Part shown: one piece after another, positions 16,599 through 24,902 of the stretch
Layout of the letters: each line of letters starts with the position of its first letter
How positions within the stretch are numbered: the stretch's first letter is position 1
Notes under the pieces: model-generated
What the model saw: the letters and a program-made list of their open reading frames with translations, nothing else
What the model was told of the DNA's origin: nothing
Database searches by the model: none
Made by a program: the position numbers and the translations under genes
DNA from: JAWLBY01 sp041687455
Lineage (GTDB): Bacteria; Pseudomonadota; Gammaproteobacteria; Xanthomonadales; Xanthomonadaceae
NCBI GenBank assembly: GCA_041687455.1
Contig: JAWLBY010000022.1
Coordinates: forward strand, 1 to 62,680
Length of the DNA stretch: 62,680 nt
Reading direction: 5' to 3'

Positions 16599-18371
16599 TT
16601 ATTTCTTCTTCGGCAGGTACAGATCGGTAATGGTGCCGTCGAACACCTCGGACGCCATCGCGACCGATTCCGACAGCGTCGGGTGCGGGTGGATCGTGTG
16701 GCCGATATCAGCCGCCTCGCAGCCCATCTCGATCGCCAGTGCCGCCTCGGCGATCAGTTCGCCGGCATGCGGTCCGACGATGCCGGCACCGATCACGCGG
16801 TCGGTCGCCCGGTCGAACAGCAGCTTGGTGAAGCCTTCGGTACGACCGAGCCCGATCGCACGGCCGCTGGCCGCCCACGGGAATTTGCCGACGCCGACCT
16901 CGAGCCCCTTGGCCCGGGCTTCGGTCTCGGTCACGCCGACCCAGGCGATCTCCGGGTCGGTATAGGCGACCGAAGGAATCACCCGGGCGACCCATTCCTT
17001 GTTCTCGCCGGCGGCCACTTCTGCGGCCAGCTTTCCTTCGTGGGTCGCCTTGTGCGCCAGCATCGGCTGGCCGACCAGGTCGCCGATCGCGAAGATGTGC
17101 GGCACGTTGGTGCGCATCTGCCGGTCGACCGCGAGGAAACCGCGCGGGTCGACCTGCACGCCGGCACGGTCGGCGCCGATCCGACCGCCGTTCGGGACCC
17201 GGCCGACCGCGACCAGCACGCGGTCGAACAGCCGCGGCTGCGGCGCCTGTTCGCCTTCGAAGCGGACCCGGATGCCCTGCTTCTCGGCCGCGACCTCGGC
17301 CGCCTTGACCCGCAGGTGGACCGCGACGCCCTGCTTCTTCAGCCGGTCGGCCAGCGGCTTGACCAGATCCGGGTCGGCCCCCGGCATCAACTGGTCGAGC
17401 AGCTCGACCACCGTGACCTCGGCACCGAGCGCGCGGTAGACGGTCGCCATCTCCAGTCCGATGATGCCGCCGCCGACCACCAGCAGCGATTTCGGCACCT
17501 CGGTGAGCTGCAGGGCGTCGGTCGAATCCATGATTCGCGGGTCCTGCCACGGAAACGCCGGCAGCTTCACCGGCTGTGAGCCGGCGGCGATGATGCACTG
17601 CTCGAAACGGATCAGCCGCTTGCCGTCGGCGGTCTGCACTTCGACCTCGTGCGGCGAGACGAACGTGCCGAGGCCTTCGACGACGCGGATCTTGCGTTGC
17701 CTGGCCATGCCGGCGAGCCCCTTGGTCAACTGGCCGACCACCTTGTCCTTGTAGTCGCGCAGCGCGTCGAGGCGGATCTTCGGCACGCCGAAATCGACGC
17801 CGTAGGCGCTCGCGTGGGCCGCCTCGTCGATGACCGCGGCGGCATGCAGCAGCGCCTTGGACGGAATGCAGCCAACATTGAGGCAGACGCCGCCGAGGCT
17901 CGGATAGCGCTCGACCAGTACCGTATCGAGCCCGAGGTCGGCGGCGCGGAACGCCGCCGTGTAGCCGCCGGGGCCGGCGCCGAGCACCAGCAACCGGCAT
18001 TCGAGATCGGCCTTGCGACCGCTGGCGGCGGCCGGCTGGGCCGACGTCGTCGCGGCAGCAGGCACCGGCGCCGCTGCAGCCTTGACCGCGGGCGCAGCGG
18101 CCGCCTTCGGCGCCGGCGATGCGGCCTCGCCATCGGCGTCCAGCAGCGCGACCACGCTGCCTTCGGAGACCGCGTCGCCGAGCTTGACCTTCAGTTCGCG
18201 GATCACGCCGGCCGCCGGCGACGGCACTTCCATCGTCGCCTTGTCCGATTCCAGCGTCAGCAGGCCCTGGTCGCGCGCCACCGTTTCACCGGGCTGGACC
18301 AGCAACTCGATGACCGGCACATCCTTGTAACCGCCGATGTCCGGCACCTTGACCTCGATCCGCTGCGCCAT
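16599..18371 (-). CDS. lpdA: Dihydrolipoyl dehydrogenase (PDH E3) with N-terminal lipoyl domain
   Basis: A 590-residue E3. Residues 1-80 are a lipoyl domain with the lipoyl-lysine K44 in ESDKATMEVP. An Ala/Pro linker follows, then a complete FAD/NAD disulfide reductase: GAGPGGYTAAFRA, the redox pair in GGVCLNVGCIPSK, GGGIIGLEMA, and the C-terminal H-P-H-P-T-L-S-E segment with the catalytic His-Glu. It reoxidises the dihydrolipoyl arms of E2 with NAD+. Lipoyl-bearing E3s are known in Neisseria and Xanthomonadales. It probably has its own promoter (TAGAAT at 18400-18405) and a GGGAGGGA Shine-Dalgarno. E2 lies 6.5 kb upstream on the same strand. Confidence 0.95.
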   Translation of the reverse strand: MAQRIEVKVPDIGGYKDVPVIELLVQPGETVARDQGLLTLESDKATMEVPSPAAGVIRELKVKLGDAVSEGSVVALLDADGEAASPAPKAAAAPAVKAAAAPVPAAATTSAQPAAASGRKADLECRLLVLGAGPGGYTAAFRAADLGLDTVLVERYPSLGGVCLNVGCIPSKALLHAAAVIDEAAHASAYGVDFGVPKIRLDALRDYKDKVVGQLTKGLAGMARQRKIRVVEGLGTFVSPHEVEVQTADGKRLIRFEQCIIAAGSQPVKLPAFPWQDPRIMDSTDALQLTEVPKSLLVVGGGIIGLEMATVYRALGAEVTVVELLDQLMPGADPDLVKPLADRLKKQGVAVHLRVKAAEVAAEKQGIRVRFEGEQAPQPRLFDRVLVAVGRVPNGGRIGADRAGVQVDPRGFLAVDRQMRTNVPHIFAIGDLVGQPMLAHKATHEGKLAAEVAAGENKEWVARVIPSVAYTDPEIAWVGVTETEARAKGLEVGVGKFPWAASGRAIGLGRTEGFTKLLFDRATDRVIGAGIVGPHAGELIAEAALAIEMGCEAADIGHTIHPHPTLSESVAMASEVFDGTITDLYLPKKK

Positions 18372-18399
18372 CGTCGATCCCTCCCGGAAAGAAGCGGCG

Positions 18400-18405
18400 A
18401 TTCTA
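18400..18405 (-). promoter_or_regulatory. Candidate -10 box for lpdA, beside a hairpin
   Basis: On the minus strand TAGAAT lies 28 bp before the lpdA ATG. Just upstream of it (18409-18425) is a 7-bp hairpin GGCTGCG/CGCAGCC that could end transcription from the signalling cluster. The -35 region is not obvious. Confidence 0.4.
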
Positions 18406-18534
18406 CCGGGCTGCGCGGCGCAGCCGGGGCGTCGCGTTCGGAGCGGCGGAGTCCGGGACGATTCGCGCGCCGGCGGGAGCCGCTTCGGCGTGACGCAACG
18501 CCGCCCGCTGCAGGCGGTCGAGTTTTCAGTCCTG

Positions 18535-19800
18535 TCAGTTCGGCCCGACCGACGCGTCTTCGTTGCCCTGCAGTGCGGCGATGATCGCCGCCAGCCGCCC
18601 GGCGGTCAGTCCGTCGGCATGGGCCAGCACGGTGCCGGGCTCGAATCCGCGCGCCAGCGCCAGCGCGTTGCTGCAGTGCCGCTCGGCCTCGCCGAGCCGG
18701 CCGAGTCGACGCGCCAGGCGGCCGAGACCGAAGTGCGCGAGCATGAAGCCCGGGTCGAGACAGAGCGCCCGCTGGTACGCCTGCATCGCCTCGCCGAACG
18801 CCCCCTGCTCCTGCAGGATGCAGGCCCGCAGGCAGTGGTGGGCGGGCTCCGGTTCATCGCTGGCGACCGCCAGTTCGCACCAGGCACGGGCATCGTCGAT
18901 GTGACCCTGCACGGCCTCGATCCGGGCCAGCAGTGCCAGCGACGCCGCCGGCTGCGGTCCGGAACGGGCGGCCGCCTGCAGCAGTTGCCTCGCCTCGTCG
19001 AACCGCCCCTGCCGGTAATCGATCAGTGCCCGCGCGAACGCGGCGGCAGCGCGCTCGCCGTCGAGCGCAGCGCCAGCGTCGACCGGGCGGAAATCCGCCG
19101 AGGGATCGTCCGGCTCGCTCGCGCGGCCGGCGGCGCGTACCAGCAGCCAGCAGCCGTCGGCCGGTGCCAGGCGCAATCCGTTCGGCACCGGCACGGCCGG
19201 CGGCCGGTCGAGTAGCAGGCAGCCTCCGGGCGCCAGCGCTCGCGCCAGCTTGCCGAGCACGCGGCCGGCCTGCTCGGCCGGCAATGCGTACAGCGGTCCG
19301 CGGCACAGCACCAGGTCGAGCCCGACGGTTCCGTTGATCAATGACGGCACCGCGTCATCGTGCAGGTCGATGTGGGCGAACTCGATCCAGCGGCGCACTG
19401 CCGAGGCCAGCGTCCATCGGGAACCCGCGCGACAGAGGCCGCTCTGGCGCACCGCCGGCGGTGCCGCGGCCAGCGCGGCGTCGTCGAACAGCGGCTGACG
19501 CGGCTGCGGAAACCAACCCGGATCGCTGTCGCTGCCGAGCACCGTGATCTGCCAGTCGGCCGGGTCCGGCAACAGCGCCCGCAACAGGAGCGCCAGCGAG
19601 TACGGCTCGCCACCGCCGTCGCAGGCGGCGCTCCACAGCCGCAGCCGGCGACCGGCGCCATCGCGCCGCTCGATCAGTTCGGGCAGCAGCCGTTGTTCGA
19701 GCAGGCGGTAGACGGCTCGGTCGTCGAACAGCGGCCGCGCCTTCGGCGGCGGCACGCGGTCGGCGGGGCGGCTACCCACCGAGTCCATCAGCTCGTCCAT
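18535..19800 (-). CDS. CheR-like methyltransferase with C-terminal TPR, catalytic motifs altered
   Basis: A 421-residue protein. The first half resembles the CheR SAM domain: LWSAACDGGGEPYSLALLL (about 55-73) replaces the usual SAGCSTGEEPYS, and LVLCRGPLYALP replaces the FCRNVLIYF block. The second half carries TPR-like helices (about 275-400), the layout of WspC/FrzF-type CheR proteins. Changes in the SAM loop and loss of the CRN asparagine make methyl transfer uncertain. It starts 2 bp after the stop of the degenerate receiver gene and ends the signalling cluster; no chemoreceptor or CheA is nearby. Confidence 0.72.
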   Translation of the reverse strand: MDELMDSVGSRPADRVPPPKARPLFDDRAVYRLLEQRLLPELIERRDGAGRRLRLWSAACDGGGEPYSLALLLRALLPDPADWQITVLGSDSDPGWFPQPRQPLFDDAALAAAPPAVRQSGLCRAGSRWTLASAVRRWIEFAHIDLHDDAVPSLINGTVGLDLVLCRGPLYALPAEQAGRVLGKLARALAPGGCLLLDRPPAVPVPNGLRLAPADGCWLLVRAAGRASEPDDPSADFRPVDAGAALDGERAAAAFARALIDYRQGRFDEARQLLQAAARSGPQPAASLALLARIEAVQGHIDDARAWCELAVASDEPEPAHHCLRACILQEQGAFGEAMQAYQRALCLDPGFMLAHFGLGRLARRLGRLGEAERHCSNALALARGFEPGTVLAHADGLTAGRLAAIIAALQGNEDASVGPN

Positions 19801-19802
19801 GC

Positions 19803-20255
19803 TCAATGCGGGCCATGCGAAAGTGCACCGGCGACATCTTCGCCGCGCTCGCCATCGGAGCCCGGCAGGTACTTCGGCAGCAGCAGTCCGATCTGCTCGA
19901 ACAGCAGGTCCTTGCACAGGCTGCCACTGGCACCGTGGAGCGGATCGAAACTGAGCCACGCCGCCTCGTATGGCTCGACCAGCAGCACCACATGGCAGGA
20001 CGGACAGACCTGCTTGACGCGCCGGGTGGTCTCGAACGCACTGATGCCGGGCAGGTGCAGGTCGAGCAGCACCACGTCGAAGCGCTGCGCATGGCAGACG
20101 CCAAGCGCTTCCTCGCCGCTGGCGGCCTCCAGGCACTGGCAATCCGGCCGCAGCATCTGCAGGGTCTGCCGGATCGCCGAGCGCAGTTGCAGCGACGAAA
20201 CGACGATCAGCACCCGCGCTCGCGCTGCTGGCGGTTCAGTGGCGAGGTACTGCAT
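19803..20255 (-). CDS. Degenerate receiver-domain protein
   Basis: A 150-residue stand-alone receiver. The phosphoacceptor aspartate is present (D65 in VVLLDLHLPG) and so is the lysine (K115 in SLCKDLL). The acidic pair that holds Mg2+ is replaced by serines (VLIVVSS, residues 20-21), and the Thr/Ser switch position reads V93 in LLVEPYE. It probably does not use conventional phosphorylation and may be an atypical receiver that binds a partner. The start was set at ATG 20255, just ahead of the receiver fold. It is followed 2 bp later by the CheR-TPR gene. Confidence 0.75.
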   Translation of the reverse strand: MQYLATEPPAARARVLIVVSSLQLRSAIRQTLQMLRPDCQCLEAASGEEALGVCHAQRFDVVLLDLHLPGISAFETTRRVKQVCPSCHVVLLVEPYEAAWLSFDPLHGASGSLCKDLLFEQIGLLLPKYLPGSDGERGEDVAGALSHGPH

Positions 20256-20355
20256 AGGCCGACGTCCCGATGCCGAAAGAGCCCGCAGGGGGCATCCGAG
20301 GCAGCATGGCGGCGGCAATCATCCGTTGTCTGTGGGGAGATCCCTACAAATCTTG

Positions 20356-21018
20356 TCAGGCAGCCGGCGGCTGCTGGCGCTCCCGGACCATGCCGTAATG
20401 CACCGCAAAACGGATCAGGGCGGCAAAATCGGGCACTCCGAGCTTGCTCATGACCCGCTGCCGGTAGGTCTCGACCGTCTTTCGCGACAGGCACAGCGCA
20501 CGGGCGATGTCGGCACTCGACTGGCCATCGACGACGCCCTGCAGGATCTGCCGCTCGCGGCGGCTCAGGCCGTCCAGCGGATTGAGGCCGCGATGGTGGT
20601 TGACGTAGCCGTCGACGACGATGTCGGCGATCCGCTCGCTGAGGTACTGCCCGCCCGCCTGCACGCTGCGGATCGCGTGCAGCACCTCGGCGCCGGCCGA
20701 CTCCTTGACCAGGTAGCCGCGCACGCCCGCCTGCAACGCATGGCATACGTGCTCGGCGGTTGCGTGCATCGACAGGATGATGATCTTGACCTCCGGCGCC
20801 TGCTCGCGGATCTGCAGGGCCGCCTCGATGCCGCCCAGTTCCGGCATGCAGATGTCGAGCAGCGCAACCGCCGGCCTCAGGCGCAGCGTTTCCTGCACCG
20901 CCTCGATGCCGTTGGCAACCGTCGCGACGACGTCGAGATCGGCGTCGCGTTCGAGGATCGCGCGCAGGCCGTCGCGCACGACGGCGTGGTCGTCGGCCAG
21001 CAGGACCGCTGTCCTCAT
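20356..21018 (-). CDS. NarL/FixJ-family response regulator
   Basis: A 220-residue response regulator. The receiver has D9-D10, phosphoacceptor D55 (LLDICMP) and K105 (YLVKES). A LuxR-type helix-turn-helix occupies about 147-210 (LSRRERQILQGV, ARALCLSRKTVETYRQRVMSKLGV). ATG 21018 overlaps the kinase stop by 4 bp (ATGA); a TTG two codons earlier is less likely. It is the DNA-binding partner of the kinase. The next gene starts 100 bp downstream, so a separate signal could lie in that gap. Confidence 0.92.
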   Translation of the reverse strand: MRTAVLLADDHAVVRDGLRAILERDADLDVVATVANGIEAVQETLRLRPAVALLDICMPELGGIEAALQIREQAPEVKIIILSMHATAEHVCHALQAGVRGYLVKESAGAEVLHAIRSVQAGGQYLSERIADIVVDGYVNHHRGLNPLDGLSRRERQILQGVVDGQSSADIARALCLSRKTVETYRQRVMSKLGVPDFAALIRFAVHYGMVRERQQPPAA

Positions 21019-22232
21019 GGGCAATGCCCTCCTTCGGTATCGACACAGATGCGGGTGCCACGACCGGGTGTCGAATCGACCTGCAGCCGGGCGCCGATCG
21101 CCAATGCACGCTCACGCATCAGCATCAGGCCCCAACTACCGCGTTCGTCGTCGCCGTTGCTGCTGTCCGGATCGAAGCCGCAGCCGTTGTCGACGATCTC
21201 CAGTCGCAGCCGGTCGCCGTGGCGCCGCAGCAAGACGTCGATCCGGCTCGGCCGGGCATGCCGCGCCGCGTTGGCGAGCGCTTCCTGCGCGATCCGGAAC
21301 AGCGCCGACTCGACTTCGGCCGAAAGTCGCGGGCCGGGCTCGCCGTCAGCGACGCGCACCTCGATGCCGTGGCGCTTGGCGACTTCACCGCTCCACCAGC
21401 GCAGCGCAGCGAACAGGCCGTAGTCGGGCAGCATCGGCGGATACAGCTCGCTCATCAGGCTGCGCACTTCGGTGACGGTCGCCTTCAACAGCGCCTGCGA
21501 ATCGACCAGCCGCTCGCGCAGCCCGGACGGCAACGGCGCCGGCGATTCTTCATCGAGCAAGGTCAGGTTCAAGCCGAGCGCGGTCAGGTTGCGGCCGATC
21601 TGGTCGTGCAGCCGTTCGGTCAGACGCAGTCGCTCGGATTCCTGCGCCTGCGCCAACTGCCGGTAGGCACGCCGCAGTTGCGTTTCGGAACGCCGCAGCG
21701 CATTGCTCGACAGCCGGTGGTTGGTGGTGTCCGACAGCGTGATCCGCAGCCGTGCGCCGTCACGATCGCTGCGGCCGTCGATCTGCACGATCCGCAGTTC
21801 GGACCCGCCGCGCTCGAGGGTCAGTTCGCACAACGCGGTCGCCTCCGGCGTCGCCAGGCGTTGCAGGAAGGCGCGGAACGCCGGTCGGTCCATCCGCTCG
21901 ATGCACTCGGCGAGCGGGCTGTCGACCAGCCGATCGCGGGCGGTGCCGAGCAGCGTGGCGGCGGCTGGGTTGGCCTGCAGGATGCGCCCGTCGCGGTCCA
22001 GCGTCAGATAGCCGACCGGTGCCTGCTCGTACAGCTCGGTGTAGTCCAGCAGCATCGCCTCGGTCTCGGCGCGGGCGCGTTGCAGCTCCTCGTTCTGCAG
22101 TTCCAGCTCGACCTGGTGCACCTGCAGTTCGTGAAGTAGGCGGCGGACGTCGGTCTCGTCGCCGCCCGGCGGCGGATCGGCCGCCAGCCGCTGCAGCGCA
22201 CGCCGGCGCAGATCGGCCCGTCTCAGCGGCAT
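21015..22232 (-). CDS. PAS-domain histidine kinase (HisKA_3 type)
   Basis: A 405-residue cytoplasmic kinase with no membrane segment. An N-terminal LLHELQVHQVELELQNEEL helix is followed by a PAS domain (about 62-170), a HisKA_3 dimerisation helix with H209 in RLHDQIGRNLTAL, and an HATPase (EALANAARHA, DNGCGFDP, GLMLMRERA). This is the NarX/DegS-like class that pairs with LuxR-type regulators. Its start lies 10 bp inside the upstream CheB/CheR gene and its stop overlaps the regulator by 4 bp, giving a tightly coupled set. Confidence 0.92.
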   Translation of the reverse strand: MPLRRADLRRRALQRLAADPPPGGDETDVRRLLHELQVHQVELELQNEELQRARAETEAMLLDYTELYEQAPVGYLTLDRDGRILQANPAAATLLGTARDRLVDSPLAECIERMDRPAFRAFLQRLATPEATALCELTLERGGSELRIVQIDGRSDRDGARLRITLSDTTNHRLSSNALRRSETQLRRAYRQLAQAQESERLRLTERLHDQIGRNLTALGLNLTLLDEESPAPLPSGLRERLVDSQALLKATVTEVRSLMSELYPPMLPDYGLFAALRWWSGEVAKRHGIEVRVADGEPGPRLSAEVESALFRIAQEALANAARHARPSRIDVLLRRHGDRLRLEIVDNGCGFDPDSSNGDDERGSWGLMLMRERALAIGARLQVDSTPGRGTRICVDTEGGHCP

Positions 22233-24703
22233 GTCGATGATCCCTCGCCGCCCGGGGCATCGCTCGCCGCGACCCGCAGGAACGTCATCAGCAGGCCATC
22301 GACGCCACGATTCCGCGTCCGGTATGGCGTGATCCTGGCGCGGTAGCAGCCGCCGTCCCGGCTGCCGACCAGCCGATCGCTGGCACTCAGCAAGCGCAGC
22401 ACGCGGTCGGCGTCGTCGACCAGTTGCGGGTAATCGAGCTGGCTCGCGATGTCGGCCAGGCTGCGGCCGATGTCGGTTGCCAGCAATCGGAACAGGTCAC
22501 GGGCCAGATCCGAATAACTGCGCACGCGCAGCTCGCCGTCGACGAACACGGCGGCAAGCCCGGCGGCGTCGACCAGGTTCTCGATGTCGCACTTGGCCCG
22601 GCTCAGTTCATCGACGCGCGCCTGCAGCTCGTGGTTGACTGCCTGCAGTTCCTCGTTCAAGGATTGCATCTCCTCCTTCGAGGTCATCAACTCCTCGTTG
22701 GTGGATTGCAATTCCTCATTGGCCGACTGCAGCTCCTCGTTGGTCGACTTCAATTGCTCCTGCTGCGCACGCATCTCGTCGCGCAGCGTCAGCAACGCTT
22801 CGCGGGCACGCTCCAGCTCCTGATCCAGCGCGCTCGGACCGGACGATGATTCGCACGCGGCGTCGATGCGCGGCTCGCAGAACAGCACCAGCGCGGTGCC
22901 GCGCAGCGCCTCCGGCTGGTCGATGCCGATCACGCGCAGATCGACCAGGCGGCGGCCGTCGTCGTCGCCGACATCGATGCCATGGCGCTCGATCGCGCGG
23001 CACTCGCGCAGCGCGCGCGGCAGGGTCAATGCCAGTTCCTGTCCGAGCCGCTTGCGGGCCATCGCATAGACGTTCCAGTTCGCGCGCCCGGCGGCCGGCT
23101 CCAGGTAGCGTCCGGTGCGGCCATTGATGAACAGGATGTCGCCCTGCGCGTTGACCAGCACCGCGGCCGGCGTGAAGTGCTGCAGCAGGTAGTGTTCGGC
23201 GAGCTGCTGCAGGTTCGCCGCGATCGGCTGGCCGCGTTCGTGGGCCGGCAGACGGGCCGGAAACTCGACCGGGTCGCGACGGTCGACGCTCTCGCAGCGG
23301 CGATACAGCCGGGCACGCTCGTCGATCGACTGGAACAGCCCGGCGCTGCGGCCGACCGTCTCGGCGCTGCCGAGAAACAGCACGCCGCCCGGGTTCAGGC
23401 TGAAGTGGAACAGCGGCAGCAGCCGCGCCTGCAGATCCGGATTCAGGTAGATCAGCAGGTTGCGACAGACCAGCAGATCGAGCTTGGTGAACGGCGGATC
23501 CATGAACACGTTGTGCGGCGCGAACACGACCGTCTCGCGGATCTCGCGGACGACCCGGTATCCGCCACGCTCGGGCTCGAAATGGCGGGCCAGCCGCGCG
23601 GCCGGCAGATCGGCGGCGATCGAGGCCGGGAACCAGCCCGCCCGCGCCCGTTCGATCGCGTCCGAATCGAGATCGGTCGCGAACACCTGCAGCGGCACCG
23701 GTGGCCGCGTGCCGCGATGCACCTGCGCCTCGTGCAGCGCGATCGCCAGCGAATAGGCTTCTTCGCCGGTCGAGCAGCCGGCCACCCACGCGCGCAGCGG
23801 TCGATCCGCCGCATGCCCGGCGAGCAGCGCCGGAAGCACCTGCTGTTCCAGCGCACGCCACGCCGAAGGATCGCGGAAACAGCCGGTGACGCCGATCAAC
23901 AGTTCCTTGAACAGCAGGCCGACTTCGCGCGGATTCTCGCGCAGCAGTGCGACGTAGTCGCTCGGCGTGCCGAGCTGGTGCACGCCGATCCGGCGCTCGA
24001 TCCGACGGCTCAGCGAGGTGCGCTTGTAGCCGGAGAAGTCATGACCGGTGTGGGCGCGCAACAGCAGCAGGATCCGTTCCAGGCTCTGGTTGTCGATGCT
24101 CGGCGCGGCATCGATCGCGCCCTCGCCGTGGCGTCGGATCCGGGCGGCGAGCTGCGCGACGTCGACGACCCGGTCGGCGGCCGGCGCGACCGTCGGATCG
24201 CGATCGACCGCCTCGCCGAGCGCCAGCGTCAGGCCTCCGGCCTGGCGGACCGCGCGCAAGCCGACCCGCAGGTCGTCGATGGCCGCCTCACCGGCCAGCA
24301 GCACGGCGACGCCGCAGGCACCGAACTGTTCGGCCAGCGTGTGCAGCAGGTGGTCGAACGACACCGACTCGGCCGATGCCCGCACGCCGTGCGTTTCGAG
24401 CGCGAGGCCGTGCCGGACATCGGCGATGTAGGCGTGTCCGGCCGCGATCGGCACCGGCGTCGCCCCGACCTCGATCAGCGGCATCGCGCCACCGGCCAGC
24501 GTCTGCGCGGACAGCGGCGCATCGTCGGCAGTTGCGATCAGATAGGCCACCGGCAGGCCCGGTTCGACGGCGGCGAGGAAATCGCCGAGCAACGCGGCCC
24601 GGTCGGGCGCCACCACGATCACGCACAGTGTCGCGACCGGGGCGGCGTCCTGCTCGGCCACGAGCGGCGAACCGTCCGGGCCGGATTCGGAGCTCGATCG
24701 CAT
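22223..24703 (-). CDS. CheB/CheR-PAS hybrid signalling protein
   Basis: An 826-residue hybrid. Residues about 23-190 resemble a CheB methylesterase domain, but VVAPDRAALLG stands where GASAGG with the nucleophilic serine should be. Residues about 200-475 form a CheR methyltransferase with intact motifs (FSGYKRTSLSRRIERR, GCSTGEEAYS at 309-319, LLVCRNLLIYL). A PAS-like region (about 510-620), a long Gln/Glu/Asn-rich coiled coil (repeats of STNEELQ) and a second PAS-like domain follow. It has no TM segment. A GGGTGG Shine-Dalgarno supports ATG 24703. It is first in the cluster that lies between aceF and lpdA. Confidence 0.85.
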   Translation of the reverse strand: MRSSSESGPDGSPLVAEQDAAPVATLCVIVVAPDRAALLGDFLAAVEPGLPVAYLIATADDAPLSAQTLAGGAMPLIEVGATPVPIAAGHAYIADVRHGLALETHGVRASAESVSFDHLLHTLAEQFGACGVAVLLAGEAAIDDLRVGLRAVRQAGGLTLALGEAVDRDPTVAPAADRVVDVAQLAARIRRHGEGAIDAAPSIDNQSLERILLLLRAHTGHDFSGYKRTSLSRRIERRIGVHQLGTPSDYVALLRENPREVGLLFKELLIGVTGCFRDPSAWRALEQQVLPALLAGHAADRPLRAWVAGCSTGEEAYSLAIALHEAQVHRGTRPPVPLQVFATDLDSDAIERARAGWFPASIAADLPAARLARHFEPERGGYRVVREIRETVVFAPHNVFMDPPFTKLDLLVCRNLLIYLNPDLQARLLPLFHFSLNPGGVLFLGSAETVGRSAGLFQSIDERARLYRRCESVDRRDPVEFPARLPAHERGQPIAANLQQLAEHYLLQHFTPAAVLVNAQGDILFINGRTGRYLEPAAGRANWNVYAMARKRLGQELALTLPRALRECRAIERHGIDVGDDDGRRLVDLRVIGIDQPEALRGTALVLFCEPRIDAACESSSGPSALDQELERAREALLTLRDEMRAQQEQLKSTNEELQSANEELQSTNEELMTSKEEMQSLNEELQAVNHELQARVDELSRAKCDIENLVDAAGLAAVFVDGELRVRSYSDLARDLFRLLATDIGRSLADIASQLDYPQLVDDADRVLRLLSASDRLVGSRDGGCYRARITPYRTRNRGVDGLLMTFLRVAASDAPGGEGSSTCR

Positions 24704-24765
24704 GGTTCCACCCTTGTTCTTGCTCAGCGATCTGGCTGGCCGCACCGCATTCCTGCGATGCGCCA

Positions 24766-24782
24766 CCGTGCCCGTGGCACGG
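24766..24782. other. Hairpin between aceF and the signalling cluster
   Basis: A 7-bp perfect stem (CCGTGCC/GGCACGG) with a 3-base loop lies in the 199-bp gap after aceF. There is no T-run. It may mark the end of the aceF message or lie in the leader of the CheB/CheR gene. Confidence 0.35.
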
Positions 24783-24902
24783 ATCGCTACAGACTAGCAG
24801 CATGGGACCGCGGCCAGCCGCCGACGCGGTCACGGGTCGGCCGTCGATCCGGCGCGTCGTTGGCGGCAGTCAATCGGAACCGTGACCGGCCCCGCCCGAG
24901 CG

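Noticed and set aside
18535..24703. A canonical chemotaxis operon
   Set aside because: No CheA, CheW, CheY or chemoreceptor is present, and the CheB and one CheR module are altered; it is a PAS-kinase signalling cluster instead.
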